Positions 37,445-46,873 of a stretch of 64,000 nucleotides of DNA are shown here, one piece after another. The position numbers and the translations under genes are program-made. The stretch comes from Bacillus mycoides (GTDB lineage: Bacteria; Bacillota; Bacilli; Bacillales; Bacillaceae_G). Every line of letters begins with the position of its first letter. The stretch's first letter is position 1. The notes below the pieces were generated by a model, which worked only from the letters and a program-made list of their open reading frames with translations, was not told where the DNA came from and ran no database searches. The stretch is from assembly GCF_001757995.1 (NCBI RefSeq), contig NZ_LXLV01000073.1, positions 62,001 through 126,000 of the forward strand, written 5' to 3'.

Positions 37445-37459
37445 TGATAATGATTCTCA
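37445..37459. promoter_or_regulatory. Fur box upstream of the iron-siderophore operon
   Basis: TGATAATGATTCTCA matches the 7-1-7 Fur consensus TGATAATNATTATCA at all but one position. It lies in the promoter region of the permease gene starting at 37,353. Confidence 0.88.
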
Positions 37460-37553
37460 GAATCAGATACTTTCTATTCTACCTACCACGTCAAAAGACT
37501 GTCAACCATTATTTTGAAATACGAATTCATACAAAGCGCTATCTTATGGACAT

Positions 37554-37588
37554 AAAAAAAGAAGAGTAATCTGTTCACTCTTCTTTTT
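37554..37588. terminator. Terminator of the DUF1450 gene
   Basis: Arms AAAGAAGAGT and ACTCTTCTTT with a loop of nine and long A/T flanks. Confidence 0.8.
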
Positions 37589-37589
37589 C

Positions 37590-37814
37590 TTACTTATTTA
37601 ACTTTACTTCAATTTTTGTAATTAATTCATCTTCTGTTGGAGCTGCAACTGGACGATTATTTACAAATGCGAATGATTTTTTACGACCAGGACCACAGTA
37701 AGACTGACATCCAACTTCAATCGTTGCACATGAATCTACTTTTTTTAACTTCGGAATCAGCGTTTTAACATTCGTCGCCTGACAATCATCGCACACACGA
37801 AATTCGTTTCCCAT
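37590..37814 (-). CDS. DUF1450 protein (YuzB-like)
   Basis: A 74-residue soluble protein with conserved cysteines ([24 protein letters not shown]) typical of DUF1450/YuzB; the pattern suggests a metal or redox role, but none is established. The start at 37,814 (MGNEF) fits family length. The frame is open 19 codons further upstream but that part has no family match. Confidence 0.85.
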   Translation of the reverse strand: MGNEFRVCDDCQATNVKTLIPKLKKVDSCATIEVGCQSYCGPGRKKSFAFVNNRPVAAPTEDELITKIEVKLNK

Positions 37815-37871
37815 TATATATAACACTTCCTCTATTTTAAACTTTTCACAAGTACATTTAAAAATAAACAC

Positions 37872-38103
37872 TAAATGGTATTTTACCGCTCTTTGAAGCT
37901 TGTTGCAAGTCTCCGGGCGTAGCTCTATTCCTATATAAGGCTACCTATTTTTTATATTTTCTCCTTCAAAAGCTTTCATCATTCATAGCCACATTTCTTC
38001 TCTTCATTGAAATCTACCATATTTTTAAAAGCTTTGTATAAAAGCTCATTTTTTTGCCCATTATAAAAATAGGAAGTTCATAAAAAGAAAGGGAGTTGAA
38101 TCT
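37872..38103. other. Intergenic region before rsfA
   Basis: No ORF supported. The right part holds the candidate forespore promoter of rsfA. Confidence 0.5.
38035..38065 (+). promoter_or_regulatory. Candidate forespore (sigma-F/G) promoter of rsfA
   Basis: TGTATA (38,035-38,040), an 18-base spacer and CATTATA (38,059-38,065) resemble the -35 and -10 of sigma-F/sigma-G promoters. RsfA of B. subtilis is expressed in the forespore. Confidence 0.45.
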
Positions 38104-38796
38104 ATGAAAGTAAGACAAGATGCTTGGACAGACGAGGACGATTTATTACTTGCTGAAACGGTGCTTCGCCATGTTCGAGAAGGAAGTACTCAATTAAATG
38201 CTTTTGAAGAAGTAGGAGATCAGCTAAATCGCACATCTGCTGCTTGTGGTTTCCGCTGGAATGCTGTTGTTCGCTATAGCTATGAACAAGCTCTTCAACT
38301 AGCAAAAAAACATCGTAAAGATAAAATGCGTGCTGTGGGCGGTGAACAAGCAAAAAAACGTTTACTTTATACACCACCAGCTTCAGGGGCGATAACTGAT
38401 TATGAAGAACACGTACCGTATGAAACAGCTGTTCAATATACAGAAGCTATTCCATATCAAGAGCCGACTGTCCCTGCTCCAAAAAGCTCAATAACAATGC
38501 AAGATGTTATTTACTTTTTACAAACAGTTGGATCTTCAAATATAAAAATAACAGCTCTTGAAAACGAGAATACGAGATTGAAACAAGAAATTAAAGCGCA
38601 AATCTTGCGAAATGAAGAACTAGAAAAGAAACTAGAAAAATTAGAACAACAATCTCATACTGTACAAGAGGATTACGAAACACTTATGAATATTATGAAC
38701 CGTGCTCGTAAATTAGCAGTAATGGATGATGAGGAACGCTCACAAACATCTTTCCGCATGGATCGAAACGGTAACTTAGAAAAAATTGCAGAATAA
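38104..38796 (+). CDS. rsfA: Forespore transcriptional regulator RsfA
   Basis: A 230-residue protein with an N-terminal Myb/SANT-like DNA-binding domain ([36 protein letters not shown]) and a C-terminal coiled coil (about residues 150-205). This is the RsfA/YwfN family, which adjusts sigma-F-dependent genes in the forespore. It sits near lipL and pta as in B. subtilis. The ribosome site AAAGGGAG precedes the ATG. Confidence 0.93.
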   Translation: MKVRQDAWTDEDDLLLAETVLRHVREGSTQLNAFEEVGDQLNRTSAACGFRWNAVVRYSYEQALQLAKKHRKDKMRAVGGEQAKKRLLYTPPASGAITDYEEHVPYETAVQYTEAIPYQEPTVPAPKSSITMQDVIYFLQTVGSSNIKITALENENTRLKQEIKAQILRNEELEKKLEKLEQQSHTVQEDYETLMNIMNRARKLAVMDDEERSQTSFRMDRNGNLEKIAE

Positions 38797-38823
38797 AAAG
38801 GATGCATGCAATGCATCCTTTTT
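38795..38823 (+). terminator. Terminator of rsfA
   Basis: Perfect 13-bp stem AAAAAGGATGCAT/ATGCATCCTTTTT, loop GCA. Confidence 0.9.
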
Positions 38824-38846
38824 ATTCTTTCACTTCAAAATCCCCC

Positions 38847-39005
38847 TTTATCCCGCTATTTGCGGGCAGTAAAACTCCCGCCTCAAAATTCAGCTGGAGC
38901 AAAGAAGTTATGTGGGAGCCCTGCTGCCCGTAAACGCCCGATTGGTGAAGGCTAATAATCAGTGGGGGATGAAAAACCCCCCCACTGATTAAAGTTTCAC
39001 TTTAT
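38847..39005 (+). repeat. bcr1-type repeat element, copy 1
   Basis: A 149-bp element (38,852-39,000) flanked by direct TTTAT copies (38,847-38,851 and 39,001-39,005). It begins CCCGC, ends AAAGTTTCAC, and is full of inverted repeats (for example CCCGCTATTTGCGGG and CAGTGGGGG/CCCCCCCACTG). It closely matches the reverse complement of the copy at 48.2 kb. Sequence and TTTAT duplication fit bcr1 of the B. cereus group, a non-coding mobile-looking repeat. Confidence 0.88.
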
Positions 39006-39077
39006 ATCCGAGAAAACCCCTTTCTTCATTTTTTGCTATAATAGAGGTTGTCATTTTATAAATAAGGGGTTAGTTAT

Positions 39078-39923
39078 ATGAGCAATTCCCGTTCGATTTT
39101 ATCTCAGCCAGAGTGGCGTATTGTAGATCAGTCTAGTTTAGGACCAACATTCCATGCACTTCAGTCATTCGCAATGGACGACACGTTATGCACAAGTATT
39201 GGAAATGGTCTATCCGCTGCAACAATGCGCTCTTGGGTTCATCACAATACAATTGTTCTTGGCATTCAAGATTCACGCCTACCACATTTAGAAGAAGGTA
39301 TTTCCTTTTTAAAAGAAAACGACTTCAATGTTATCGTTCGTAATTCCGGTGGACTGGCTGTCGTACTTGATGAAGGTGTTTTAAACGTATCACTTTTATT
39401 CCAAGAAACAGAAAAAGGTATCGACATCGATCTTGGATACGATACGATGTGGCATTTAATTAAGGAAATGTTAAAAGATTACGATGTTACTATCGAGGCA
39501 AAAGAAATTGTTGGTTCTTATTGTCCTGGTAGCTATGATTTGAGCATTCGCGATCAAAAATTTGCTGGTATTTCTCAGCGTCGTATTCGCGGAGGCGTTG
39601 CTGTACAAATTTACTTATGTGCGACAGGAAGCGGATCTGAGCGTGCCGCACTCGTTCGTGATTTTTACAACGTAGCAATTCAAGGCGAAGAAACACGATT
39701 TACTTATCCTGAAATTGTGCCGAGTACGATGGCTTCACTATCTGAATTACTTGGCGAAACAATTACAGTGCAAGATTTAATGATGCGCCTTTTAAAAACA
39801 CTGCAGCAATTTGCTCTAAAGTTAACACCATCTCAGCTAACAGTAGATGAAGTTCCTTTATACGAGACAAATTTACAACGTATTATTGATCGTAACAATA
39901 AAGCACTTGGCTTAGAGAAATAA
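39078..39923 (+). CDS. lipL: Octanoyl-[GcvH]:protein N-octanoyltransferase
   Basis: A 281-residue LplA/LipB-fold enzyme. It moves octanoyl groups from the glycine-cleavage H protein to the E2 subunits of ketoacid dehydrogenases, the last transfer in Bacillus lipoate assembly. The presumed catalytic Cys149 is in [11 protein letters not shown], matching Cys150 of B. subtilis Lip[20 protein letters not shown] and [17 protein letters not shown] provide the ligand site. It stands alone with its own terminator. Confidence 0.93.
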   Translation: MSNSRSILSQPEWRIVDQSSLGPTFHALQSFAMDDTLCTSIGNGLSAATMRSWVHHNTIVLGIQDSRLPHLEEGISFLKENDFNVIVRNSGGLAVVLDEGVLNVSLLFQETEKGIDIDLGYDTMWHLIKEMLKDYDVTIEAKEIVGSYCPGSYDLSIRDQKFAGISQRRIRGGVAVQIYLCATGSGSERAALVRDFYNVAIQGEETRFTYPEIVPSTMASLSELLGETITVQDLMMRLLKTLQQFALKLTPSQLTVDEVPLYETNLQRIIDRNNKALGLEK

Positions 39924-39950
39924 AAACCGTCGCTATAGCGACGGTTTTTT
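39922..39950. terminator. Bidirectional terminator after lipL
   Basis: Perfect stem AAAAACCGTCGCTA/TAGCGACGGTTTTT. Confidence 0.88.
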
Positions 39951-39963
39951 TATATACATGCTT

Positions 39964-40386
39964 TTATTTTTTCACCACAACAAATTGCTTATCTTCTAAG
40001 AAAAATGTTTCTCCTAATTGTTCAATATATTTTTTCTTATTTAACTTAATGTGCTTGCCGAATTGAAGGTTTTTCAAATCAATTGTAATGTCTAGCTTAT
40101 CATCTTTCTCATGTTCCTCTTCCCCATCTAAACAACTGTAGATTTCTATTTCTTCACCATCGTTTAAATTGCTGTTTATATAATGAAATAATACTTTCAC
40201 ACCTTCCCCCAGTCTCCCTAAATATCCACCCATTTCATATACGAACATTTTATGAAAGTGTTTTTTGATTGGCTCATAGTACATTTCTAGTTTCACAATC
40301 GTTATAAAATCCCCTTCAATCATTCCATAATCCCCTACTGGTAGTTCTTTATTTGCCGCAATAAAGTGGTGTACTGTCACTTTCAT
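39964..40386 (-). CDS. Hypothetical protein, 140 residues
   Basis: I do not recognize this protein. It is soluble, acidic in the middle (DGEEEHEKDDKLD) and lysine-rich at the end, with predicted beta-strand character and no signal peptide, membrane segment or known motif. A GGGGGAGGG site lies immediately before the ATG; the GTG two codons later would have better spacing, so the first two residues are uncertain. It is a single gene converging with lipL, and no neighbour suggests a function. Confidence 0.7.
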   Translation of the reverse strand: MKVTVHHFIAANKELPVGDYGMIEGDFITIVKLEMYYEPIKKHFHKMFVYEMGGYLGRLGEGVKVLFHYINSNLNDGEEIEIYSCLDGEEEHEKDDKLDITIDLKNLQFGKHIKLNKKKYIEQLGETFFLEDKQFVVVKK

Positions 40387-40457
40387 CCCTCCCCCTATTA
40401 TTAAAATTATATATATTCCTTAAAGATTTAAAACTACTTAATTTTTAAAGGATAAAC

Positions 40458-40502
40458 AAAAAAGACCACCCTCATTTCAAAAGAAATAGGGTGGTCTTTT
40501 TT
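40458..40502 (-). terminator. Terminator of pta
   Basis: Stem AAAAGACCACCCT/AGGGTGGTCTTTT with a 15-base loop and T run on the minus strand. It lies 20 bases after the pta stop. Confidence 0.85.
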
Positions 40503-40522
40503 CATATTAATTCATTATAGAA

Positions 40523-41494
40523 TTAAAGTGCTTGAGCTGCTGTAATTAAAGCTAACTTGTACACTTCTTCTTCGTTACATCCACGAGATAGATCATTTAC
40601 AGGCATGTTTAAACCTTGTAAGATTGGTCCCACTGCTTCGAAGTTACCTAAGCGTTGAGCGATTTTGTAGCCGATATTACCAGCTTCTAGGCTTGGGAAT
40701 ACGAATACGTTAGCATCACCTTTAATTGTAGAACCTGGAGCTTTCTTCTCAGCTACAGATGGTACGAATGCAGCATCGAATTGGAATTCTCCATCTAAAG
40801 CTAATTCAGGAGCCATTTCTTTTGCAATGCGAGTTGCTTCTACAACTTTTTCTGTTTCTGGAGATTTCGCAGAACCTTTTGTAGAGAAGCTTAACATAGC
40901 AACACGTGGGTCAATACCGAATAGTTCAGCAGTTTTCGCACTTTCAATACCAATTTCAGCTAAATCTTGGCTGTTTGGTGCAATGTTAATTGCACAATCA
41001 GCGAATACATACTTCTCTTCTTCACGTACCATGATGAATACGCCTGAAGTTTTTGTAACGCCTGGTTTTGTTTTAATAATTTGAAGTGCTGGACGAACTG
41101 TATCAGCTGTAGAGTGAGCTGCACCACTTACTAAACCTTGTGCTTTGCCCATGTATACAAGCATTGTACCGAAGTAGTTTTCGTCTTTAAGAATTTTACG
41201 AGCATCTTCTTCTGTTGCTTTACCTTTACGGCGTTCAACGAAAGATGCTACCATTGCATCCATCTCTTCGTATGTAGCTGGATCGTAAATATCAACGCCT
41301 GCTAATGTTAAGTTCATGCTAGCAGCTTTTGCGCTAATTTCTTCTTTATTACCAACTAAAATTGGTTTTACTAACTCTTCTTTTGCTAAACGCTCTGCAG
41401 CGCCTAAAATTCTTTCATCAGTTCCTTCAGGAAGTACGATAGAAATGCCTTTTCCTTGCACTTTTTCTTTTACTGCTGTAAATAAATTGCTCAC
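40523..41494 (-). CDS. pta: Phosphate acetyltransferase
   Basis: A 323-residue PTA_PTB-family enzyme converting acetyl-CoA and phosphate to acetyl phosphate and CoA, the first step of acetate overflow. Landmarks include VLPEGTDERILGAAE, GMLVYMGKAQGLVSGAAHST-type segments and FPSLEAGNIGYKIAQRLG near the end. It lacks the long N-terminal domain of enterobacterial Pta, as usual for Bacillus. It is divergent from hemQ, matching the B. subtilis order. Confidence 0.96.
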   Translation of the reverse strand: MSNLFTAVKEKVQGKGISIVLPEGTDERILGAAERLAKEELVKPILVGNKEEISAKAASMNLTLAGVDIYDPATYEEMDAMVASFVERRKGKATEEDARKILKDENYFGTMLVYMGKAQGLVSGAAHSTADTVRPALQIIKTKPGVTKTSGVFIMVREEEKYVFADCAINIAPNSQDLAEIGIESAKTAELFGIDPRVAMLSFSTKGSAKSPETEKVVEATRIAKEMAPELALDGEFQFDAAFVPSVAEKKAPGSTIKGDANVFVFPSLEAGNIGYKIAQRLGNFEAVGPILQGLNMPVNDLSRGCNEEEVYKLALITAAQAL

Positions 41495-41771
41495 GAATAA
41501 ACCCTCCTACAAATGTTAAAAACTCTACCTTTAAGAATACTTCTTTTCAGCTATATTTTAAACTTATAGCTCCCAAAAAATAGATAAAACGAAAATGATT
41601 ATATTTTCATAAAATTCAGCCGGAAAATAAAGCCTACTTAAGCCTTATCTTCTCCCGTTTTCCAGTAAATATAAATGTGACAGTTTTATGCACCGAAACT
41701 TTATTTAGATGTTTTTAATCCTATATATGCTATAGTTAACGTGTAAAATATCATTAACTGAGGTGAATAGA

Positions 41772-42515
41772 ATGAGTGAAGCAACAACAACGTTAGATGG
41801 CTGGTATTGTTTACATGATTTACGTTCTATTGATTGGGCAGCATGGAAAACATTATCTAGTGACGAACGCGGACAAGCAGTGTCTGAATTTTTAAATGTC
41901 GTTGAAAAATGGAACGAAGTAGCTACTGCAAAAAAAGGCAGTCATGCAATGTATACAGTTGTTGGTCAAAAAGCAGATATTATGCTTATGATCTTACGTC
42001 CAACAATGGAAGAGTTAAATGAAATCGAAACAGAATTAAATAAAACAACATTAGCTGAATATTTAGTTCCTGCATATTCTTACGTATCTGTTGTTGAACT
42101 AAGCAACTATCTTCCAGCTGATGAAGACCCATACCAAAACCCACAAGTCTTAGCTCGCTTATATCCTGAGTTACCGAAAGCAAATCACATTTGCTTCTAT
42201 CCAATGGATAAGCGTCGCCAAGGTAATGATAACTGGTATATGCTTCCTATGGATGAACGTAAGAAACTTATGTACAGTCATAGCAAAATCGGTCGCCAAT
42301 ACGCAGGTAAAGTACGCCAAGTAATTTCAGGGTCAGTCGGATTCGACGATTTTGAGTGGGGCGTAACATTATTCGCTGACGATGTTCTGCAATTTAAGAA
42401 ACTTATATATGAAATGCGCTTCGATGAAGTAAGTGCTCGCTACGGTGAATTCGGAACATTCTTTGTCGGAAACATTTTACCAAGCGAAAAAGTAACAACA
42501 TTTTTACACATATAA
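41772..42515 (+). CDS. hemQ: Coproheme decarboxylase
   Basis: A 247-residue enzyme of the chlorite dismutase superfamily that converts coproheme to heme b in the coproporphyrin-dependent pathway of Gram-positive bacteria. Catalytic Tyr143 (CFYPMDKRR) and proximal heme ligand His170 (MYSHSKIG) are in the positions expected from Staphylococcus and Listeria HemQ. The ATG at 41,772 follows GAGGTGA by five bases; the GTG at 41,763 overlaps that site and is rejected. Confidence 0.95.
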   Translation: MSEATTTLDGWYCLHDLRSIDWAAWKTLSSDERGQAVSEFLNVVEKWNEVATAKKGSHAMYTVVGQKADIMLMILRPTMEELNEIETELNKTTLAEYLVPAYSYVSVVELSNYLPADEDPYQNPQVLARLYPELPKANHICFYPMDKRRQGNDNWYMLPMDERKKLMYSHSKIGRQYAGKVRQVISGSVGFDDFEWGVTLFADDVLQFKKLIYEMRFDEVSARYGEFGTFFVGNILPSEKVTTFLHI

Positions 42516-42518
42516 TAT

Positions 42519-42550
42519 AAAAAAAAGGAACGAATTTCGTTCCTTTTTTT
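42519..42550 (+). terminator. Terminator of hemQ
   Basis: Stem AAAAAAAGGAACGAA/TTCGTTCCTTTTTTT. Confidence 0.9.
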
Positions 42551-42716
42551 ATTACCTCTACATTTACCTGCAAAAAACTTCTTTTCTCTGCAAATTTGAA
42601 CAAAAATCGACAAATTCTTTTCAAATTTCTTGTAAGATTGTAACCTTTTCACATCCAAATTTATGCTAAAATGATACGAGCTATATGCTAATAACGATGC
42701 GAAGGTGATAATGTAT

Positions 42717-43988
42717 ATGAAGAAAATCTTGTCTATTTTACTATTGTTTCTATTGTCATTTTCTTCCTTAGGAGTAACAAGATCCCATGCGGAAGAAAAA
42801 ATACATATAGAGGCAGCTGCTGCACTTCTATTTGATGCAGATACAGGAAAAATACTGCATGAACAAAATCCAGATGAATTACTAGCTATCGCTAGTATGT
42901 CAAAATTAATTGTTGTTTATGCCGTATTAGAAGCAATTAAAGAAGGAAAAATCACTTGGGATACGAAAGTAAACATTTCCGATTACGCTTATGAAGTTTC
43001 ACGTAATAATGAATTCTCTAACGTACCGTTCGAAAAGGGACGCCAATATACTGTAAGAGAATTATATCATTCTATCGTTATCTTCTCTGCGAATGGATCT
43101 AGTATTGCTTTAGCAGAATTACTTGCAGGAAGTGAAAAGAACTTCTTAAATCTTGCAAATGAACATGCGAAAAAACTAGGGTTAAAGAAATATAAATTTG
43201 TAAACGCTACTGGGTTAAACAACGCTGATTTAAAAGGCAAACATCCTGAAGGAACTGATCCGAATGGAGAAAACTCCATGTCAGCTCGCGATATGGGTAT
43301 TCTTTCAAAAACAATTATTACAAAGTATCCAGAAATGCTAGAGGATACAAAACAAAGATTTAGAAACTTCCCAGATAATCATCCGAAACCCATTCGTATG
43401 GAAAATTGGAACTGGATGTTACCAGGTGCTGCTTTCTCTTATGAAGGAGCAGATGGTTTAAAAACAGGAAGCTCTGATACAGCTGGATATGGATTCACCA
43501 TTACAGCAAAACGTGGTGATTTACGCCTTATTTCAGTTATTATTAAAACAAAATCAATGGACGAGCGTTTCACAGAATCTCGTGCATTAATTGAATACGG
43601 GTTTAATAACTTCGAAAAACAGAAATTAAAAGTAGATAAAAATAACAAAATTTCTGTAGTAAAAGGAAAAGAAGACTACATAACAGTTGCACCAGAAAAA
43701 GAAGTGACAGTAGTTACTGCAAAAGGTAGCAAATCACCTTACAAAATTTCTACTGAAGCAGATAAATCACTTGCTGAAGATGGGCATTTAGTTGCTCCTA
43801 TTAAGAAAGATGCAAAAGTAGGTTCAATCGTTTTAGAATCAACTGATAAATACGGTTTCTTAGACGGAAATAAAAGTATGAAAGTTACTGCAAAAACGAC
43901 TGAAGAAGTAGAAAAAGCAAATTGGTTCGTATTAACAATGCGTTCAATTGGCGATTTCTTCTCAAACTTATGGTCTAAAGTATTTTAA
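42717..43988 (+). CDS. D-alanyl-D-alanine carboxypeptidase (S11, DacF/PBP5-like)
   Basis: A 423-residue low-molecular-weight penicillin-binding protein that trims the terminal D-Ala of peptidoglycan stems. It has a signal peptide (about residues 1-25), SMSK (Ser60-Lys63), SAN and KTG (GLKTGSS) active-site motifs, a PBP5 C-terminal domain and an amphipathic tail for membrane association. The ATG at 42,717 is chosen for its distance from AAGGTG; two in-frame starts 6 and 12 bases earlier crowd that site. A specific role (vegetative or spore) cannot be assigned. Confidence 0.92.
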   Translation: MKKILSILLLFLLSFSSLGVTRSHAEEKIHIEAAAALLFDADTGKILHEQNPDELLAIASMSKLIVVYAVLEAIKEGKITWDTKVNISDYAYEVSRNNEFSNVPFEKGRQYTVRELYHSIVIFSANGSSIALAELLAGSEKNFLNLANEHAKKLGLKKYKFVNATGLNNADLKGKHPEGTDPNGENSMSARDMGILSKTIITKYPEMLEDTKQRFRNFPDNHPKPIRMENWNWMLPGAAFSYEGADGLKTGSSDTAGYGFTITAKRGDLRLISVIIKTKSMDERFTESRALIEYGFNNFEKQKLKVDKNNKISVVKGKEDYITVAPEKEVTVVTAKGSKSPYKISTEADKSLAEDGHLVAPIKKDAKVGSIVLESTDKYGFLDGNKSMKVTAKTTEEVEKANWFVLTMRSIGDFFSNLWSKVF

Positions 43989-44044
43989 TGATGAAAAGCT
44001 AGCTTTTTTTATTTTCCCCTCTAGATGTAAAACTTCGTTTGGTT

Positions 44045-44075
44045 GTCATATCTGCGTCCTTTTTCTCATACGTAT
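44045..44075 (+). promoter_or_regulatory. Candidate sigma-E promoter of cwlJ-gerQ
   Basis: GTCATATC (44,045-44,052), 14-base spacer, CATACGTAT (44,067-44,075). Both boxes and spacing fit the mother-cell sigma-E consensus, as expected for spore-coat-associated germination genes. Confidence 0.65.
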
Positions 44076-44152
44076 GAACTAGTAATTGTTCCACACTTCA
44101 TCTAGAAAAAGCCTCTTTCCAAAGGGTATTCCAAAAAGAGAGGTGACACATA

Positions 44153-44575
44153 ATGGGTGTTATTGCTTATACAGAAGAAGATGTAAAGTTATTAGCTAGA
44201 CTCATGCGTGCTGAAGCTGAAGGAGAAGGGCAACAAGGCATGCTAATGGTTGGAAATGTCGGTGTAAATCGCGTCCGCGGAAATTGTTTAGATTTTAAAA
44301 AAGTACGGAACTTACGTCAGATGGTTTATCAAAATCCTGGTGGTTTTGAAGCTACTCAAAAAGGGTATTTTTATCAACGAGCACGAGAACAAGACATTGC
44401 CTTAGCAAGGCGTACCATTCAAGGACAACGTTTTTGGCCTGCAAATTTCGCTTTATGGTTTTTCAGACCTGAAGGTCCTTGCCCACCAACTTGGTATGAC
44501 CAACAAAATTCTGGACGTTTTAAAAAGCACTGCTTCTTCCAACCATCCGGTGAGGATTGTCCAGGCGTATATTAA
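44153..44575 (+). CDS. cwlJ: Spore cortex-lytic enzyme CwlJ
   Basis: A 140-residue Hydrolase_2 (SleB-type catalytic) protein without signal peptide or peptidoglycan-binding domain, which is the CwlJ layout. The catalytic Glu is expected in LMRAEAEGEGQQGM. It is made in the mother cell, placed at the coat-cortex border and degrades cortex when Ca-dipicolinate is released during germination. gerQ follows after 27 bases and is required for CwlJ placement. Confidence 0.95.
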   Translation: MGVIAYTEEDVKLLARLMRAEAEGEGQQGMLMVGNVGVNRVRGNCLDFKKVRNLRQMVYQNPGGFEATQKGYFYQRAREQDIALARRTIQGQRFWPANFALWFFRPEGPCPPTWYDQQNSGRFKKHCFFQPSGEDCPGVY

Positions 44576-44602
44576 GGAATGAAAATGAGGAGGGATTTTT
44601 GA

Positions 44603-45028
44603 ATGGCACAGCAACAAAATCCATACTATGGAACAGGTTTTTATCAACCATCTGGAACTTATGTACAACCGCAACAAATGCCCCCTGGGCAGCAGCAACA
44701 GCAAGCGATGCAACAACAAGCTGCTCAGGCTCAATTGGCAGTTTCTCAAGGTATGTTACCACTAGAGCAATCTTATATTGAAAATATCCTTCGTTTAAAC
44801 AAAGGTAAGCCAGCTACAGTTGTAATGACTTATGAACGTGGTAGTTCGCTTGGTACACAATCTTATACAGGGATTATCGAGGCAGCTGGCCGTGATCATA
44901 TCGTTATTAGTGAGCCGAAATCTGGAAAACGCTTTTTACTACTAATGATTTATTTAGATTATGTAGAATTCCCAGGAGAAATTACGTATTTACCTGGTCA
45001 ACAAGCAACTTATGCTCCAAGACCATAA
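44603..45028 (+). CDS. gerQ: Spore coat protein GerQ
   Basis: A 141-residue protein with a Gln/Pro/Tyr-rich N-terminus (residues 1-55) and a conserved C-terminal domain (LPLEQSYIENILRLNKGKPA, GIIEAAGRDHIVISEPKSGK). GerQ sits in the inner coat, is cross-linked by transglutaminase in B. subtilis, and is needed for CwlJ activity. The Gln-rich tract fits a cross-linking substrate. It is cotranscribed with cwlJ. Confidence 0.95.
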   Translation: MAQQQNPYYGTGFYQPSGTYVQPQQMPPGQQQQQAMQQQAAQAQLAVSQGMLPLEQSYIENILRLNKGKPATVVMTYERGSSLGTQSYTGIIEAAGRDHIVISEPKSGKRFLLLMIYLDYVEFPGEITYLPGQQATYAPRP

Positions 45029-45029
45029 A

Positions 45030-45054
45030 AAAAAGCTGGCAAATGCCAGCTTTT
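45030..45054. terminator. Bidirectional terminator, gerQ / ywdK
   Basis: Perfect stem AAAAGCTGGC/GCCAGCTTTT, loop AAAT. Confidence 0.85.
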
Positions 45055-45059
45055 GTTTT

Positions 45060-45428
45060 TTATAACCCTTTTACAACTGCAGTTCCGACTAAAATCCACG
45101 CCACAATAAACGCTACACCACCAAGAGGTGTAATTGGGCCAAAGAATTTAATACCTGTTGTACTTAATGCATAAAGACTGCCTGAGAACATAATAATCCC
45201 AGCTACCATAAGCCAACCTGCAGTGCTTAAAAGTGATGATTGCATTTTGTCCATTAATAGAGCAACTACAAATAAGCCACCTGCATGAAACATTTGATAT
45301 GTAACGCCCGTCTTCCACACTTCTAACATTTTTGCAGAAATTTTATTTTCTAAACCATGTGCTCCAAAAGCCCCTAATGCAACAGATAATCCTGCTGCAA
45401 TACAACCTAGTAAAAAGAAAATTTTCAT
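45060..45428 (-). CDS. ywdK: DUF423 membrane protein (YwdK-like)
   Basis: A 122-residue protein with four hydrophobic segments and the DUF423 landmark GAFGAHGLENKIS after the first. Function unknown. The ATG at 45,428 is chosen for AAAGGGG upstream; a longer frame to 45,461 has no site. Position beside gerQ and ywdI is as in B. subtilis. Confidence 0.88.
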   Translation of the reverse strand: MKIFFLLGCIAAGLSVALGAFGAHGLENKISAKMLEVWKTGVTYQMFHAGGLFVVALLMDKMQSSLLSTAGWLMVAGIIMFSGSLYALSTTGIKFFGPITPLGGVAFIVAWILVGTAVVKGL

Positions 45429-45491
45429 CTTAATTCCCCTTTTTATTTTTATCATAAGCAATTTTCACATATAATCCAAACGATTTAATCC

Positions 45492-45779
45492 TTAAAAATC
45501 AAATAAAGAATTACCATTTGCACCTTCTTCTTTTATATACACAGGTTCTCCAGAAACTGGCATAACCGGTTGAACTGTTGTTATAGGCTGAGATCCGATT
45601 ATTCGTGATTGAACTTGTGGTTCCCTATACGTAGAAGGCTCAACTTGTTCATCTAATAATAAATCACATAATGCACGCACAACTAATAAATGCTCTTTTG
45701 ATTTTTGTCCTTCACTACTTTTTGCCTTTGCAATTTCATTCGCCATTTTATTTAAAACCTTATCGCTAGATACTTGCAT
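45492..45779 (-). CDS. ywdI: DUF5327 protein (YwdI-like)
   Basis: A 95-residue soluble protein with the YwdI/DUF5327 pattern: a helical N-terminal half (KVLNKMANEIAKAKSSEG, LVVRALCDLLL) and a Pro/Val-rich tail ending SLFDF. Function unknown. It lies six bases after the potassium-channel gene and is probably cotranscribed with it. Confidence 0.8.
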   Translation of the reverse strand: MQVSSDKVLNKMANEIAKAKSSEGQKSKEHLLVVRALCDLLLDEQVEPSTYREPQVQSRIIGSQPITTVQPVMPVSGEPVYIKEEGANGNSLFDF

Positions 45780-45785
45780 TCCTTG

Positions 45786-46778
45786 TCACCTCTTACTTTG
45801 TAGTTCTTTCTCAAATTGCCCCAGTTTCTCCACTGAACCAAATACTATTATCATATCATGTTCTTGTAGTTTTTCCTGCCCCGTTGGATTATGGATAATA
45901 TCCCCATCTCTTAAAATCGCTAAAATTGTTACATCAAATTGATTTCTCACATTACTCTCTAGTAACGATTTACTGACTAAGATAGAATCTTTACCAACTT
46001 GAATTTCTTCAATTACAAATGATTGCTCTATTCCATACAATACTGTATCAATATAATGAACTGTTAACGGATTAGCAATACCTTTTGCTATATGAATTCC
46101 TGCCATACTAGATGGATTAATAACTTTATTTGCACCAGCGCGCCGTAATTTCTCTTCTGTTTCTGGCTTTTCAGCTCTTGCTACAATTTTAATTGCATCA
46201 TTAAGCCCTCTTGCCGTTAATGTAATAAATACATTTTCAGCATCGTTTGCTACGATAGCCACTAGACCCGCTGCCTTCGAAATTCCCGCATTATGTAACA
46301 CTTGATCTTCAGTTGCATCTCCATGTACATATAGAAGCTTTTCCTGTTCAAATATACTTTCATCTTTATCCACAACTACAAACGGAATTTTCTTTTCCTG
46401 TAATTCATGTACAACTTGAAGCCCTACTCTACCGCAACCACATACTATAATATGATTTTGTAACTGCGCTATTTGTTTATCCATCTTTTTCCTCCGCACC
46501 GCATGAAATAAATTCCCCTCAATGATCATAGCTGCTATTACCCCCATTGCATACGTAACGATACCGACGCCAACAGGTATAATAAGGAGCGCAAAAAATT
46601 TCCCTGCCTGTGTTACAGGCACTACATCACCATATCCAACAGTTAATACCGTAATCATCGTCATCCAAAATGCTTGAAACAAGCTAATCTCTTCAATTGT
46701 CATAAATCCTAGCGTTCCTAGAATTACAACAAAGGTCATACATATAACTGCTATCCATAATTGCTTACGTGCATTCAT
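45786..46778 (-). CDS. Potassium channel with RCK domains (YugO/MthK-like)
   Basis: A 330-residue protein with two membrane segments flanking a pore loop whose selectivity filter is TVGYGD, followed by an RCK_N (TrkA-N) Rossmann domain (IIVCGCGRVGLQVVHEL) and a TrkA_C domain. It should form a tetrameric ligand-gated K+ channel. Relatives bind nucleotides or divalent cations. The ATG at 46,778 is preferred; a TTG at 46,790 has no spaced ribosome site. Confidence 0.92.
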   Translation of the reverse strand: MNARKQLWIAVICMTFVVILGTLGFMTIEEISLFQAFWMTMITVLTVGYGDVVPVTQAGKFFALLIIPVGVGIVTYAMGVIAAMIIEGNLFHAVRRKKMDKQIAQLQNHIIVCGCGRVGLQVVHELQEKKIPFVVVDKDESIFEQEKLLYVHGDATEDQVLHNAGISKAAGLVAIVANDAENVFITLTARGLNDAIKIVARAEKPETEEKLRRAGANKVINPSSMAGIHIAKGIANPLTVHYIDTVLYGIEQSFVIEEIQVGKDSILVSKSLLESNVRNQFDVTILAILRDGDIIHNPTGQEKLQEHDMIIVFGSVEKLGQFEKELQSKR

Positions 46779-46873
46779 ATTATGTTTCAACTCTTTTCTC
46801 TATCTACAATCTTTGCCAGAGGAAATGAAATACGTATATACTAGAAACGGAATCTATGAAAGAGGTTGATATA

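Noticed and set aside
41640-41700. Possible cre site upstream of pta
   Set aside because: The best match (GGAAAACGGGAGAA) has mismatches at conserved positions and lies about 160 bases from the start, so support is too weak.
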